Numbered from the stretch's first letter, positions 21,090-34,672 are shown. The stretch is DNA of 64,000 bases from Malachius bipustulatus (GCA_910589415.1 OU342630.1:67080186-67144185); one strand, 5' to 3'. Translations and numbers: made by a program. The notes: a model not told the origin generated them from the letters alone.

Positions 21090-22600
21090 AGGTATATTTA
21101 TGACACTCTCTATATGAGGTGTCCTATTTAAAATATCAAAGTTGGTATTTATTTTTTGTATAACCGGAAGAGTCACAATTTTGGAAATATTTTCGCTGAA
21201 TAGATCTTAGGCTGTAAAGACCGTCACCAAAATTTGGATCTGTTACCTTTTTTTGCTCTCCTATACTTCCAATAGACCACTTAAAAAAAGAACCATGCAC
21301 CAATACGTTTCATTCCAAAAATTTCGGATAAAATTATTAGTTTCTTGCAACTGTTGCACCTTGATAGTATTTAAGTAGTAGTCGTGATAATGTCATTATG
21401 TATCCACAAAAATTAAAGTAAAGATTACGTCATAGGTGTGCTAATTTCACCTTTCATAAAAAAGTAATTTCTATTGCAAATATGCCAACTACATAGCAAC
21501 TATACTATAATAAATGGTATTGAAAAAACCGCAAATTTTATTATTAATAAATTGGTTGGCAAGCCAAAGGACTCACGTGGGTACAATATCATTTTATTTA
21601 CAGTTTTATTATTTCAGAAATTTCAGTACCTACCTACTTACATATTGTTCTCAATGTTAAAAACAACATTACACTACTTGTACTTACACTTAATGACAGG
21701 AATACTTGAATACATATTTATTTTGCAGCCATTTCATGGCATATTGTTCTTATCTGCTAGTTCTATTTGAAAAATAACATTCTTAAATACTCAAGGTAAA
21801 ATATAATTATTGAAAATAAATATTTACAGTTTTCTCGTGTCCTTTTTTTAAAAACTTACTTATACTTATGATAGGTAAGGTAATACAACCTGCTTTTAAA
21901 AATCCAAATTTTGGATGACTGATATTAGGTATAAGATGTTAGTAAAGCTTAGATTTTAAGATAATAATTTTCAAAATTACATTTTAATTAATTACAGAAA
22001 AAAATTATTATATTTGAATATGAATACAGTTATTTTTAAGGGTGTCACTTCAAATGCCGCTTTAATTGACCCAACTTGAAATCACTAATTACGCTTAGTT
22101 GTATTATTCAACTATTGTTAATGTTTATAGTATAAATATAATATCAACCGATATAATGACAAAATCATCAGCGATAAAAAAATTACCTATAGTGCATACT
22201 ATCCAATAAAACTTGGTAGCTACAAAATAAATATTGGAAAAATTATTATTGCAAAATAATAATAAAAAAATTAATAGGAGTTGATAGGAATGTTATTTTA
22301 TATAGTATTTTCTTTACTGAACAGTTCAAATTTGCTGGGTACTTATTAGTAAAACTTATGTTTTACTTATTTATTTTTTATAGTATTTTGTACAAAATGT
22401 ATATTTGAGATGTTAAAGTAGAGACATGTAAGTCGGATATTTGGAGCCGTTTCCGATTTGTTACACTAATTGAAAATAAATAAATTACGAAATTGACGGG
22501 TTTTTGCATTTTTTTTTTCAAAACTCAAAACTTAAGCCAACAGCCTGTATAAAATGGATAATTGAGAAGCAATCACAAAGTGACCATGAGGAGTACTTAT
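21090..22600. other. AT-rich stretch with one MITE-module relic
   Basis: Mostly AT-rich without features. At about 22395-22560 there is a diverged copy of the GGGACATGTAAGCCG module and of an arm end (ATTGACGGGTTTTTGC, ...CAGCCTGTATAAAATGG) seen in the element at 31412-32612. Confidence 0.45.
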
Positions 22601-22601
22601 A

Positions 22602-23954
22602 CATGGTGTCCTAAAAATGGCGGAAAAGCTATGCAGTATACGTTATGGGGAAAGCATCATCGGGCTGTGATATGAAGAGGAAATGAAGTTGAGGACTCAA
22701 CTTGTTTATTTTTGAGTACTGAGTAAAAGGGAATAAAAGGTTGCGAGAGACTGGTCATTTAATTCCAAATGGAGAGTAGACCGTGGTCGCTCACGTTCTA
22801 TATTGACGCCTCAGATAGAGGAAGAAATGTTGGAAATTTTGCAAAAGGATCTAACACGCAGCCTACGGAATCTAGCGGCAGAAGTAGGGGTATCACCTTC
22901 CTCTACTCATAAGTTTATCACTGCTGAGGGCTATTATCACGCTTACCACTACACCAAGATTCAGTCTCTTTTATCCAGCGATTTTGAACCGCGAGTCAAC
23001 TATTACCATTGGTTTTTGCGACAAGTAACAGCAGAGCACGCCTTCACTTCTCGTGAGTTATAGTTATGGACCGACGAAGCAAATTTTTCTCGGTATATTT
23101 TCTTTAACCAGCACAATTATTATCATCGTTATGCTTTGCATGGAAAACCCGCATGTGTCGGTTGAACATCACCATCAACATCGTTTTGGCGTTATTGCGT
23201 AGGCTGGAATTCTGGGGGATGAGCTTGTGGGACCTATGATATTGCTGTAAAGGTTAAATGGAGAGAATTTCCTGGAATTTCTAAACAGAGGTCTACATGA
23301 ACGATTAGACAACCTTCCCCTGTCGGAAATACAAGATATGTGGATGCAGTTGGACATATAAGATCCAAGCTTATTTTGCTGGTCCAGTAAGAACCTGGTT
23401 AGATGAACAATACCCAGGAAGATGGATAGGTTGCAATGGACCAAAATATTGGCCACGAGATCCACGGATCTCACCCCGCACTCGACTTTTTCTTTTGGGG
23501 TCACATCAAGTCAACTGTTTATCGAAACAGTGACGCGATCAGTCTTGTCCAAAATGAGCAAGACCTAATAATGAGAATTCAAAATGCTGCTGCCAGTGCT
23601 GCCCCGTTACGCCCCAAATGCTATAGCGAGACCAACATTGTGCGTTGAGCTCGGATTTGTTTGGATGCGCAAGGAAAAAAAAATTGAGCAATTACTGTAA
23701 TAAACAATCGTAACAATAAACAATTTTCATGATTTGAAGTGTTTTTGAATTTTGAAGAAACGAATTTTGCAATAAACTCCACACCATTCACCAATCTATG
23801 CACCTATTTTATTCACTTTGCCAAATTTACGATTTAGTTTTTGGCTAACAAGCTCGAAAAAAAGCACATAGATTTTTTAATTATTTTTTTCTGGCCTCCG
23901 ATGATGCTTCCCCACAACGTACTGCAGAGTTTTTCCGCAATTTCTAGGACATTC
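22602..23954 (+). mobile_element. Tc1/mariner-like transposon with TIRs, 1.35 kb, inactive
   Basis: TIRs 22602-22663 and 23897-23954 are inverted copies (CCGATGATGCTTCCCC on the right against GGGGAAAGCATCATCGG on the left) with TA on both sides. The interior encodes a degenerate DDE transposase (22760-23650). Length and layout fit a full-length element disabled by point mutations and small indels, not an internally deleted MITE. Confidence 0.75.
22760..23650 (+). pseudogene. Tc1/mariner-like transposase pseudogene
   Basis: Reading across frames: MTPQIEEEMLEILQKDLTRS, LRNLAAEVGVSPSSTHKFI (helix-turn-helix), YHYTKIQSLLSSDFEPRVNY, then after a TAG LWTDEANFSRYIFFNQHNYY (first Asp region, DEANF) and near 23455 HGSHPALDFFFWGHIKSTVY (C-terminal DFFFWG block). 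The second-Asp block around 23370 is decayed. At least four stops and frameshifts. It would have cut and joined transposon ends at TA sites. Confidence 0.7.
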
Positions 23955-24888
23955 TAAATTTTGGAGACGGTATTCTGCCTGTGGTGCCATGTCAGAGGGT
24001 CGTTCATCTCCCAAAGGGAGGCCGTTTTGCTAATGTATCTCAGTCACAATGGAGCACGAGGATCATTGATATTTTAGGAAAAGCAAAAAAAAAATTGGTA
24101 AGAAATATTAAATAATCGCTGTACATAAACAAGAGCTACTCGTCTACTGTTCCATTTGCGACAGCTACCTGAGCTTTGCTCCCACAGACGATTCCGAAGA
24201 GTTTCAGAACTACTTACCTATTGAAAAAATTAGATTACCAAACTGAGACTGTCATTGAATAAAAATTTCCTTGACTAAGTAATTGATTGTAATTCACATC
24301 AATCGTTTGTTGAGTTACCTAATAACTGGCAACCCTACGAGAGGTGAACGATCTCCCCCCATCCCCATCCCGCCACGGCAATTTCACGCAGAGTATCATC
24401 TCATCCAAAATGTAAATGCTCAGCATCTCAAGGCACTATCGTGGAATGAGAAGAAGTTGGAGGAAATGCAGGTCGTCGGAATTGTTGGGTTGTTAATAAG
24501 GTTATCCCAGAAAGGTCGCTAATGAATTTAAGCTCGGTGCGATTTATCATAGGTGTTGAATGATGGCAGCTTCGTTAGTTGTGACAGTGATTGAGTAATT
24601 AGCTAGAAAGCTCGTTCTGCACGAGCATAAACTTTTAGTAGGTATTATTTGTGCAAAAAAAATATATTCTTTTACAAAATATCATGCATAATTTAATGAC
24701 AAAAAAGAGGAAATGTTGACTATCAATCCTCGACTTAGTCTGAGTGAATATCTAACTGATAAATATAGTTATTTACCTAGTTTTAAAATAACCAGTGCGT
24801 CTAAATTAAACTGTGTGTCCAAAAGAATCTGATTTTCATGATCAAAGAGGAGATATTGTTAAATTTTAATAGTCACTCTAGGTGGGTA
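23955..24888. other. Unassigned stretch
   Basis: No gene recognised. A short open frame at 24283-24522 with a Pro/Arg-rich start has no visible similarity and no splice signals worth noting. Confidence 0.3.
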
Positions 24889-24890
24889 TA

Positions 24891-25886
24891 CAGGGTGGGA
24901 AATTTTTGTACTACCCATCATTAGGATCTCGTAAACCGTAAGAGATACAAGGTCGGTTAAATTAGAGAAAAGTTGCGCTATTTTATGGCCATCTCGAATC
25001 CGTCAAAACATGCAAGATATCTGTGACCGTTCCTGAAATATCCTGAAAAAACTGAAAAATCGAGAAATCTTATTTTTGGAATATCTTTCTTACCATTGGA
25101 AATTAATAAATAATTTTTTGTAGCCTTACATAAGCCGTTATAAGCTATTTATCTGACGTTTCAAAAATTTTCACAGCCGACTAGATCCCAGAGTTTTCAT
25201 AGTCAACTTTCGTTTTTCTTATGGCCGCCATATTATTTTTTTATGTCGTTCGATGAGAAAAAAATAATGTAAACCAAAAATTAATAAATTTTAGAAAAAA
25301 AAAATTGGAAAATTTTTATTCTTCTTTTTTCAAAGAAAAACAAATAGTTCTTAACTGAAATAGGCCAATATGAAGTCATACTGCTTGCCTTATAGGTTGT
25401 TAATTTCTCTATGATATTCGATCTAAAAAGTTGTGTTTTTTTAGAAAAAAAAAGAAGAACAAAAATTTTTGAAAGTTATTTTTTGAAGTTTATTAGTTTT
25501 TGGTTTCCATTATTTTTTTCTTATCGAACGACATAAAAAAATAATATGGCGGCCATAAGAAAAACGAAAGTTGACTATGAAAACTCTGGGATCTAGTCGG
25601 CTGTGAAAATTTTTGAAACGTCAGATAAATAGCTTATAACTGCTTATGTAATGCTACAAAAAATTATTTATTAATTTCCAATGGTAAGAAAGATATTCCA
25701 AAAATAAGATTTCTCGATTTTTCAGGTTTTTCAGGATATTTCAGGAACGGTCACAGATATCTTGCATGTTTTGACGGATTCGAGATGGCCATAAAATAGC
25801 GCAACTTTTCTCTAATTTAACCGACCCTGTATCTCTTACGGTTTACGAGATCCTAATGATGGGTAGTACAAAAATTTCCCACCCTG
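24891..25886. mobile_element. Fold-back MITE, 1.0 kb, arms ~440 bp, TA duplication
   Basis: Begins CAGGGTGGGAAATTTTTG and ends with its complement CCCACCCTG; TA flanks both ends (24889-24890, 25887-25888). Arms 24891 to about 25330 and about 25445 to 25886 are almost identical reverse complements. No coding capacity. The end sequence and TA duplication point to Tc1/mariner mobilisation. Confidence 0.8.
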
Positions 25887-26579
25887 TATATTATCAATAA
25901 TTATTTTGTCTATAGTTCCAAATCTAAATATACGTAATAGATAATTTTGTAGTATCGATAGTATGGTGATTATTTTTATCGCAGACAACAAAAATCAATC
26001 TATATCTAATTAAACAAATTACTAATTTTAGGTATTTGCGTCACTCTAATACAAAGTATCTTAATTTTGTATAAAACTTACAAGAATTATTATCTAAACT
26101 AGTTTCCATTTTTACAAAATGTCCGGAAATGTTGAGCTAGTGGAATGATTCTACTCCAAGAAATACTTGTGTCATTAATTTTTTCGGAAACTCAAAGTTC
26201 CTGTAATTTTTTTCGGAAACTAAAAAAATATTTTAATCAAAATAGGTAGGTACCTATTTGATTAATTTAAAGCCACGTACTGTTTAGAATCTTTAGCTCT
26301 GAGATATTTACTTAAAATTTGAAACAATAATACAAAAACGCACTAGTATAAAAAATATGCCAAATATAAAGAGAATCGACATATACTAGCACAAAGGTAA
26401 AAATAATAATAATAATTTAACCCGGTAGCTAAGGTATTTTTGAAATTTTATTAATAATCTTATAAGAGTTTGTAAAATTCATTTTTTTGAGCAGAAGAAT
26501 TATCCCCCGAGTTTTTATGCTCATCCTTTCCGGACACTCTGTCAAAGTAAATATGGGGCTATAAAATATCTCGATTATA

Positions 26580-26770
26580 CAGGGTGTATCTTTGATATTG
26601 CGAAAAAATAAAAGACAGATTCTTTGGTCAAAAATAAACAAAAAATTCCCGTTAACGTGTCCGCAAATGCACCGAATTCGAATTAGATAATAATATTTTT
26701 TTTGCCCCTAATATCTACGACACTGGGAAAATTGACATTTTAAAAACACATTTTCAATCGCCAATATTAT
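26580..26770. mobile_element. Half copy of the 38200-38965 MITE family
   Basis: Starts CAGGGTGTATCTTTGA after TA; shares the block GATTCTTTGGTCAAAAATAA with 38240 and the block CTACGACACTGGGAAAATTG with the interior at 38650 (inverted). The middle and the right end are deleted. Confidence 0.65.
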
Positions 26771-27104
26771 TAATAGTAGTTATTCTTCCCAACATTTGTG
26801 TTGATATTTTTCTTCCTGTTTCGTTTATGTGAATACTTATTTGTCTATGTGGTAATGTGTTAAATTGTGTTATTTATTTTGCTGTTAAAACTTATTTTTA
26901 GCTCGAAACAGTCTGTAGAAGGGTCCCCAATCTTGGCTAAATCTGTAGATAAAGTAAATTTATTTGAAATAACTACAAAGTACGCAAGTTTTAAAAAACC
27001 ACATTTGATTTTTCTTAAATTATTGACAACACATGAATTGAAATCCCGAATAAAAAACTAAAAAACTGAATTTTCTTCTCGATTCAGTTTAATGATGCCA
27101 AGTA

Positions 27105-27478
27105 TTTATTACCACAATTATTGTAGTTTTTCATGTAGTTTTAGAAAATGGCACAAACTTTGAATAAAATGCATACAGGGTGAACTTTTTGACAAAACCG
27201 AAAGATATCAAAAAAATAAGTGCGGCCCTGCAGTTTTCGAGTCGGCGAAAAATGAGAGGTATTAAGTGTCATTAGTAGAGCATATCTACCAAATTTCGTT
27301 CAATTCGATCAATTCGTTCAAAAGATATCGCTCATCAAAGATTTCGGCAAATGGCACAAATCACCCTGTATAATCGAAACGAAGGGCCTCAGGAAAATTT
27401 CAAAACCAGATCCTAAATCGCCTTGAAAAACTACACCTACCCTTAAGCTATGGCAGTCATGTAGTGGGACACCCTGTA
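27105..27478. mobile_element. Single arm of the 31412-32612 MITE family
   Basis: Its left part matches 32460-32600 (TTTTTGACAAAA.CGAAAGAT, GCGGCCCTG.AGTTTTCGA). Its right part, ending GGGACACCCTGTA, matches the reverse complement of 31412-31640 (AGGATCTGGTTTTGAAATTT in that copy). It is therefore one complete arm and shows what the right arm of the 31.4-kb copy lost. Confidence 0.65.
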
Positions 27479-27484
27479 CGTATA

Positions 27485-28196
27485 CACCGTGTCTCTTGAA
27501 TTTCTGGACATAGGGAATTCCCATGTTAAAATAAACTTTTGTAAATATTGGCTCCCCTAATTATTTTACAGTAAAATGTCAAATATAAAACTTCTTAAGG
27601 AAAAAAAGCTACTTCTTATGCTATAATTGGGTTTTCATTTGGTTCATCCGTTTTCGAGAAAATCAGGAAAAACTGAACGGTTTTTCGTAGTTTTTCAAGG
27701 CTGCTTTGCTTTTGACAGATAATGCCAATAAGATAATAACAAAGCTCTAATATTTCTAATAAGTGAATTGCCAGAGTAATGTCATTCAATAAATTTTACT
27801 TTTTCTTCAATGGTGTTATTTCAATTGGTCAATTAATTTTTATAAACAAGTTTTTCTTTAAAAAGAATACTTTATGCCACTTAAAATTTTAATGATGAAT
27901 GAATTACCTACTTTTGAACAATCAGTTATTGACAATTATTAATAAATAACTTTTAGCATTATCTGTCAAAAGCAAAGCAACCTTTAAAAACTACGAAAAA
28001 CCGTTAAGTTTTTTCTGATTTTCTCGAAAACAGATGAACCAAATGAAAATCCAATTATAGCATAAGAAGCAGCTTTTTTTCCTTAAGAAGTTTTATATTT
28101 GACATTTTACTGTAAAATAATTAGGGGAGCCAATATTTACAATAGTTTATTTTAACATGGGAATTCCCTATGTCCAGAAATTCAAGAGACACAGTG
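27485..28196. mobile_element. Fold-back MITE, 0.7 kb, arms ~240 bp, TA duplication
   Basis: Arms 27485-27725 and 27957-28196 are near-identical reverse complements, beginning CACCGTGTCTCTTGAATT and ending AATTCAAGAGACACAGTG, with TA at both flanks. The loop is about 230 bp of AT-rich DNA. It is directly adjacent to another MITE fragment ending at 27478. Confidence 0.8.
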
Positions 28197-28359
28197 TAGA
28201 ACGAACAAAATTATGTAAGTGCTCTCAGATAAAGCAGAGTCATCTTGAATATCGCCGGGAATTTTATAAAGCGATAAATTTAAAAATATAAGTATGGAAA
28301 GATCGAAAGTAACAAAACGAAATTCATAGAATTCAAAATAATTAATCGTTACTAAAAAA

Positions 28360-29300
28360 GCACCTGATCAAAGGCAGAGTGATCACCAGCACTCTCTTTC
28401 GTCAATTGTGGCGACTCGGCGAAGTTATTTTTGAAAAAATAGTTGGCATCCGATTCCAAATCCGAAAGCAATAAGAAGCATTGTAAGACGACTTGAGAAA
28501 AGAGGACCTGTGGGCGACGCTATACGCGTTCTGGAAGGCTTCGTACAAGCCGATCAAGAGGTAAAATTAAACTAGTGAGAGAACATGTGTAGGCACATCC
28601 TAAAGTAGGCACAAGAAAGCGATCAACGCATTTAGGCATTTCCCGCCGGTTACTCCAACGAACTTTGGTATTGAACTTGTACCTGTACCCATATAAGGTC
28701 TTTACGCAACGTCATCGTCAACCTCGAAAACTAAATTGAAAATTTTCGGAGCAGAATCATCATCAGTGAAGAACCACACTTCTTTCTTAACGGTGCCGTA
28801 AATAAACAAAACTATCGCTACTGGGACTTGGGATGTGAAAATCCGCGAATCATTCACGAAACTCCACGACATGCGCCAAAAGTGAATGTATGATGCGCTG
28901 TCACAGCAAAAAGAGTGATTGGTCAGTATTTTTTTGACTATGATTTCGGTAGCACCGTAACTGTGCAATGGAGAGCAGTACCAGACAATGCTGGACGAAT
29001 TTTTTGCACCGGAAATGTAAAGAATTCGAGCAATAGGTCATGTGGTTCCAACAATATGGTGTCACAGCACGTAGAGCCCGCCAAACCAGAGCCATTTTAA
29101 TCGAAATGTTTCTAGGCGGCTTATTTCGATATACATTTCGATTTACCGTGGCTGCTCAGGTGACACGATTTGACCGTGCCAGATTTCTTTCTGTGGAGTT
29201 ACTTGAAGGATCGTGTTAATGTGAATCGACCACAGACTTTGGAAGTTCTCAAGGCCAACATAAGGTAAGAAATTGCCAACACATAGGTCGACTTGTTAAC
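28360..29300 (+). pseudogene. Tc1/mariner-like transposase pseudogene
   Basis: Frames read SEEPHFFLNGAVNKQNYRYW (DEAHF block with Asp replaced), CENPRIIHETPRHAPKVNV, then after a stop AVTAKRVIGQYFF, and near 29165 LTVPDFFLWSYLKDRVNVNR with PQTLEVLKANIR. This order matches insect DDE transposases related to those at 5370 and 22760. Many stops; no TIRs found around it. Confidence 0.7.
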
Positions 29301-31408
29301 AAAAACATGAAAAGTGCGCTAAAAAAGATGCGTTCCACATTCTTTCTAGACTGACAACAGTACTAACCATATCCAGTGTTCTTCTCATCTTATTTCAATC
29401 CGCTCTCGATCAGCAATCTAATTATTGAGGGTGCACGTGCAATACTCGATGCCGCTTCTAGTTTGCGTCACAAATCTTCTCTAATTCAATCGTTGTCCTT
29501 TGAGTGAACTTTAAATTAAGGACCCGTATTTGCAATGACAATAGATCAGGACTACAGTGATTATCTTAAATGTTGCCTTTTATTATAATCTAATCAATCA
29601 ACAACGAATATAAGAGACTTCTAGTCCCCCAACGTATCCAACATACCAATTAACATTAACACAACTGGCAGGGTTCTCTGCAGATTTCTTCCGGAATTCA
29701 CAGCTGCGACTCCCGTCGAATTCACAAACTCTGTAACAGCAAGGCGTAGGAAGGCACTTCCACTCCGTAGACCGTGGTTCGAGTGGGACTCACATTTTTT
29801 ATTTTTTTATTTTTTCTTCACGAGTTATGTTCACACCGTTGCTTTATGCCTTTATATGCACAGAGATAACTCGGCCACTATAAGTTCACTCACCAACATT
29901 TAATTTTTGAGAATTTGGGGGAATAGACTTAATAATATATTTCAGGTAAGTTTAATTGAAAGGATTAAAACCGTCACGTGGTTCTTACAGGAATTGCACC
30001 CTCTAATTAGGCCTTCTAAGTTTGAGAGATGGAACGGAAACACTACCAAGATCAAGAAAAATAATGAATGTGGCCTTTGCTTGGGGTTGTCGCCGTACTC
30101 CTTTCTTTCTACCAATCTAATGTAGTAAAGAGAAGGACTAATAAAGGACGTGAAGAGATAATTTTAACTACTTCCTCATTTTCATTCCTTACCGATAATT
30201 TGCTACAGAAACTGAACCAATTTGTGTAATAATTTCGTAATTTATCTATGATCTAAATTTATCTCAGTCTCGGGAGCATTGCTCTATGTTTTTGATGTAC
30301 AAAAACAAATTTGCCCAGTAAGTTTGTTTTTGTCACGAAAAAAGAAAACATTTTCTAATCATCAAATCTCATAAAATTCTTGTCAAGAAAGAAATGAAAA
30401 TGTGAGACAAGGTGGTATAATTGTTGAAATATTTCTCATATTGTATGGGAACATAATTAATAAAATGTAAGTCTTGTGATTCAACTTTACACTTAGAGTT
30501 TATATTAAGTGGCTCCTTGTGATTAGAATAAATTTTACTTGATTATAAACAACACCTGGTGGGTTCTTAATAGATAAGTGAAATTTTACCTGCAGTAGAC
30601 GCGAAAATATTCACAATAAATTCCACTGTTTCTGGTTTTAAAACGCACTACAAATTATTTCTTTTCACTCAAAAAATATAGCAATACTAAGAAACCATAT
30701 AGGTAGCTTCACTTATCAGTGCACCTGTTGTATACGTAGGAACCGTCTGCTAGGATCACAATTCCATTATTATGATTGACGGGAAACAACAAATTTATTT
30801 ATTTTATCGCATAATATATAATCTACACATGATTTTTCACCAACAATGCGTAAACAACTAACCTAAGATAAGGCTAGATAAGAGAGAGATGATGAATAGA
30901 TAAGTATACTTTGCTCTTATTATAGATCCTAATTATATGCACGTACTTACCACTCACAGGTCGTAAACGGAGTGAATAAACTGTAATACTGAGGATGGAA
31001 TATTGTTGTAAGCCAGTTATAATAGAAGATATCGATTTGAGTATATTTATTAGTAATTCTTGCTGTCCCAGGGCTATCCATATTGTATTACTTCGATCAA
31101 ATCGTAATAATTTTGCTTTCCGTTTGTTGAACTTGCAGGGAAATATACCTAAGTAAATTCGAATTTGATTAATAATTCAGGATTCTCGCAGAGGAATTTG
31201 TAACTATTCAAATTAACTTTTCATGTAAAGAGATCGATTTTCTTCGAACAGGAAAAAGCAATTTGGAGACGTGTGATTTATCTTTTATTAGTAAACATTG
31301 TTATTTTATTAATGGCCCTATTTTAGATTTTCTTAAAAAAAATAATAACATGTAATTAAAAACTGTGAGTAGTAGTAAACTTATAATTTAAAATTTAAAA
31401 GTCGATAT
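29301..31408. other. Stretch without recognised genes
   Basis: 29400-29800 is somewhat more GC-rich and contains short palindromic sites but no interpretable frame. An open frame at 29907-30125 is unrecognised. The rest is AT-rich. Confidence 0.3.
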
Positions 31409-31411
31409 ATA

Positions 31412-32612
31412 CAGGGTGTTTCACCAGCAGACCCACATGGCTTAAGGATATATTAGATGTAGTTTTTTAAGGCGAGTCAGGATCTGGTTTTGAAATTTAT
31501 CTGATTTTGCCGGAATCAGGTATTTTGCCGATATTTTGATGAGCAGTATTTTATGAACGAATTGATGGAATTCAATGAAGTTTGGCAGGTATCTTCTATC
31601 AATGATACTTAATAGCCCGCATTTCCCCCTGATTCGAAAAATGCAGGACCGTGGTAAATTTTTCTGGTCTCATTCGATTTTGATCAAAATACCCTGTGTG
31701 CCTTTTCTTCAAAGTTTCATTCTTGATTTCTTTCAAAGTAGAAAACTACATGAAAAATGCTACAATTGCGGCAAAAAATTGTTTATTGGCATTATTCCAA
31801 GGTGAAAAAGTTACGGTACCCCCCTCCATAAATACTTAAATTTTGAGTTTTGTAAAAAACGTAAAAACAGGTCAATTTTATAATTTACTGTTCTTTCTAT
31901 TGATGCAAAAAATATACAGGATGTTATACAGGTGATACAGCTTATACAGATTATACAGGATGATAATGTCGTTTGTCATTTTTAAAGCATCAGTGTACAT
32001 TTAAAACGGCTCTAAATATCGCAAAACGGCTTACTTTTCATGTATTATACTATCCAATGACATATTAAAAAGTTACAATAGGGACATGTAAGCCGTTTTC
32101 CGATATTTTGCACCGTTTCCGATGTAAACTGCTTTCAAAATGGAAAATTGCAATGTTCACTTGTTTAAATCATAAAATACAATAATATTCAGGGTGTTCT
32201 ATTTAAAAAATAGACAACGTCGACATTACTGAGCCCCAAAACACTCTATTTAAATTGTTTTCATTAAATGCCTAGCAAGTAAACTAAATTATAAAATTGA
32301 CCTGTTTTTTCGTTTTTTTCAAAACTCAAAATTTAAGAATTTACTGGGGTGTACTTTTTCAATACTGTGGATTTCAACACGCCATGATACCCATCGAAAT
32401 TTTAGTTTCTAAGTTTTATCCCTAACAGTTTAATAATAATGCCAATCAATTTATTGTTTACCGCAATTGCAGCATTTTTCATGTCGTTTTCTAAAATGCC
32501 ATAAGACTTTGAAGAAAATGCAAATATGGTGAATTTTTTGACAAAATCGAAAGATACTAGAAAAATTAGTACGGCCCTGAAGTTTTCGAATCGGCGAAAA
32601 ATCCGGGAATGT
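31412..32612. mobile_element. Large fold-back MITE, 1.2 kb, with an inserted module
   Basis: Starts CAGGGTGTTTCACCAG after TA. Left arm from 31412 to about 31900; right arm about 32270-32612, outer part missing. Shared pairs include GTCAATTTTATAATTTACTG against TAAATTATAAAATTGACC. The centre 31910-32250 holds another module (GGGACATGTAAGCCGTTTTC at 32081) with its own CAGGATG / CAGGGTG ends, also seen at 44497-45360. Probably a MITE inserted in a MITE. Confidence 0.7.
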
Positions 32613-34672
32613 GCCATTGAATACCTAAATTGAATTCCATTGATTCACAAAAATCAAGACACCAAAAATAACTAGAGAGATATAGAGGCCACACTCATAA
32701 TGAATTAATTTATGGCGCAATATCCGGAATCTGATTAGATTTATCTTTGCTTACTTTCATTTTTACTGTCTGATAGGTGATAAGGAATCTGACGCTTCTC
32801 TTCCGGGTCCATTATCGTCAAAAGTTAAGGACATTGCCCAGAATTTAAAAAAATCCTACCAAGCACTCATCCTTATCCTCGATTTAAACTGTTGATGAGA
32901 ATAGACCAGGGGGAAGGCATTTCGGGGTAGTGAATTTCAAAGCATCGCAGATCTGGGGAGAAACGATCTTTGGTAGCATAATGTTCTGCCCTTGCGGAGG
33001 GTATAATGGTGGGTATCCGGTGGGTATATTGGTGGGTATATATAGGCGCAATTACTTACACTATACTCATTAGTATACACTAAACTTGAAAATAATCTTT
33101 CAATTCGTTCTTAAAAAATAAGACTTTGTACACATTCTATAGATTTTATGATGGAATTACCTGTGCTATTAATACCAACTGTAAAGTAGCACTGGAGAAA
33201 TCCCAAGCGTTTTTACAATAAGTAATTAATTTTTTTATTTTATTTTTTGCTTTCAATGACTCATTCGTAGCGACATTCCAATTGAACGACCGTGGCATTG
33301 AATTTGTACCTTTACTAAGATTTGCTTTATGAATTCGCTTTTAAAAATAAGAAAGCATGCATTAATTTTCACCAGAGGTGTCTATTGTCAGCCTAGAACA
33401 ATATACTTTAATAACATAATGAGCTCACGGTCTATGGATATTGCTGTTACAATGCCAAGGTCCAGAAGACGTCAATAGACTTACAAACACCTTTTAATAA
33501 CCACTGCATGTTGTTATTAACAAACTATAAAATTTCGAGCATGTGGAAGATATCTTACTTAAAGTGCACAAGAAAAAAGTTTCTTGTCAGCAATATGCAG
33601 TGGTGACATGAAGCGAGACATATAAGTAGTGTTATTATTAATTTCTATTTTATTCTATTTTCTTCGTGTTAATTGGATCTCAGATTATTTTTCCAACGAC
33701 GAAATTATTTTATTACTTATGGTGCATCAACTAATCGTAAATCTCAGACAGTATACTTACCTGATATTTAGCTTTCTATGCACCTAGTAAATATCTAAAG
33801 ATGTCAGCTTCACCGGGATCAAAATTTGAAATAAACGGGCTGCATATACATATTTCCTCATATATTTCGTGGTAAACTTTTCTCCTTTGTTGGATATGGT
33901 CAAGCGATATGAGTCCAGTCAAATAGTCAAAAAAAGGACTGAAATTGCGTTAATTAGAAGTCTAGCAAAGTTTTAATAGCAGGTAGCCAGTAGAACACTC
34001 CAGCTAAATTTCCCTCCTCGGATTCCGTAAGGGGTGGCCGCCATCTTGAATTTAAGGGATGGAATTATGTTTCTCGGTAAATAACGGTTGTAGGTACGTA
34101 AAAAAGTAATATTACAAAAATTGTTGAAGGGATGTATCCAGCAACTTTTTTTTGAAATTTCTTATTGTTCAAAAGATATAAATTCTCTGAAATGGGGTGG
34201 AAACGGTTTAGTTAAATTAAAAAAAAAAACGCTCAATCGGGGGTGAAAAATGAATTGGGTAAAAGTTGTAGCTTTCGAGTTTCACAATAATTTCCATGTA
34301 AAACGCTACGCGTTGCAGTGTTCTATAAGAATTTTTTTGAAGAAGTCTTCAAGTGTAGTTATATTTTAGAGCGGAATCATAAGGGAAATTAATTCTCTCT
34401 TATTTAATTTTTTAGAAAAAATATAAACTTTTATTCTGGAATTCTGGAAAAAATCGTCATACGACTTTTTCTAAGCGTTCAAAATATTATATTATTAATA
34501 AAGTAGCGCGTTATTAGACATAGGCACGTGTGTTTAAACGCGCTTAGCCTGTGTTGTTACCCGGGGCCCTTGGTTTTGAGTCGATAGCCTCTGGCACCCG
34601 GTCGTCGCTTACGCGGCCGCTGTGCAGGGCTGTAAATAACAGTACCCATCGCAGTAAAGTAAAAACACGACT
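32613..34672. other. Stretch without recognised genes
   Basis: AT-rich; no gene or repeat confidently seen. 34520-34640 is unusually GC-rich (CCCGGGGCCC, GCGGCCGC) for this window but has no interpretable frame. Confidence 0.3.

Noticed and set aside
29740..29790. tRNA-like B box (GGTTCGAGTGG)
   Set aside because: Last bases do not fit the B-box consensus; no A box or cloverleaf around it.
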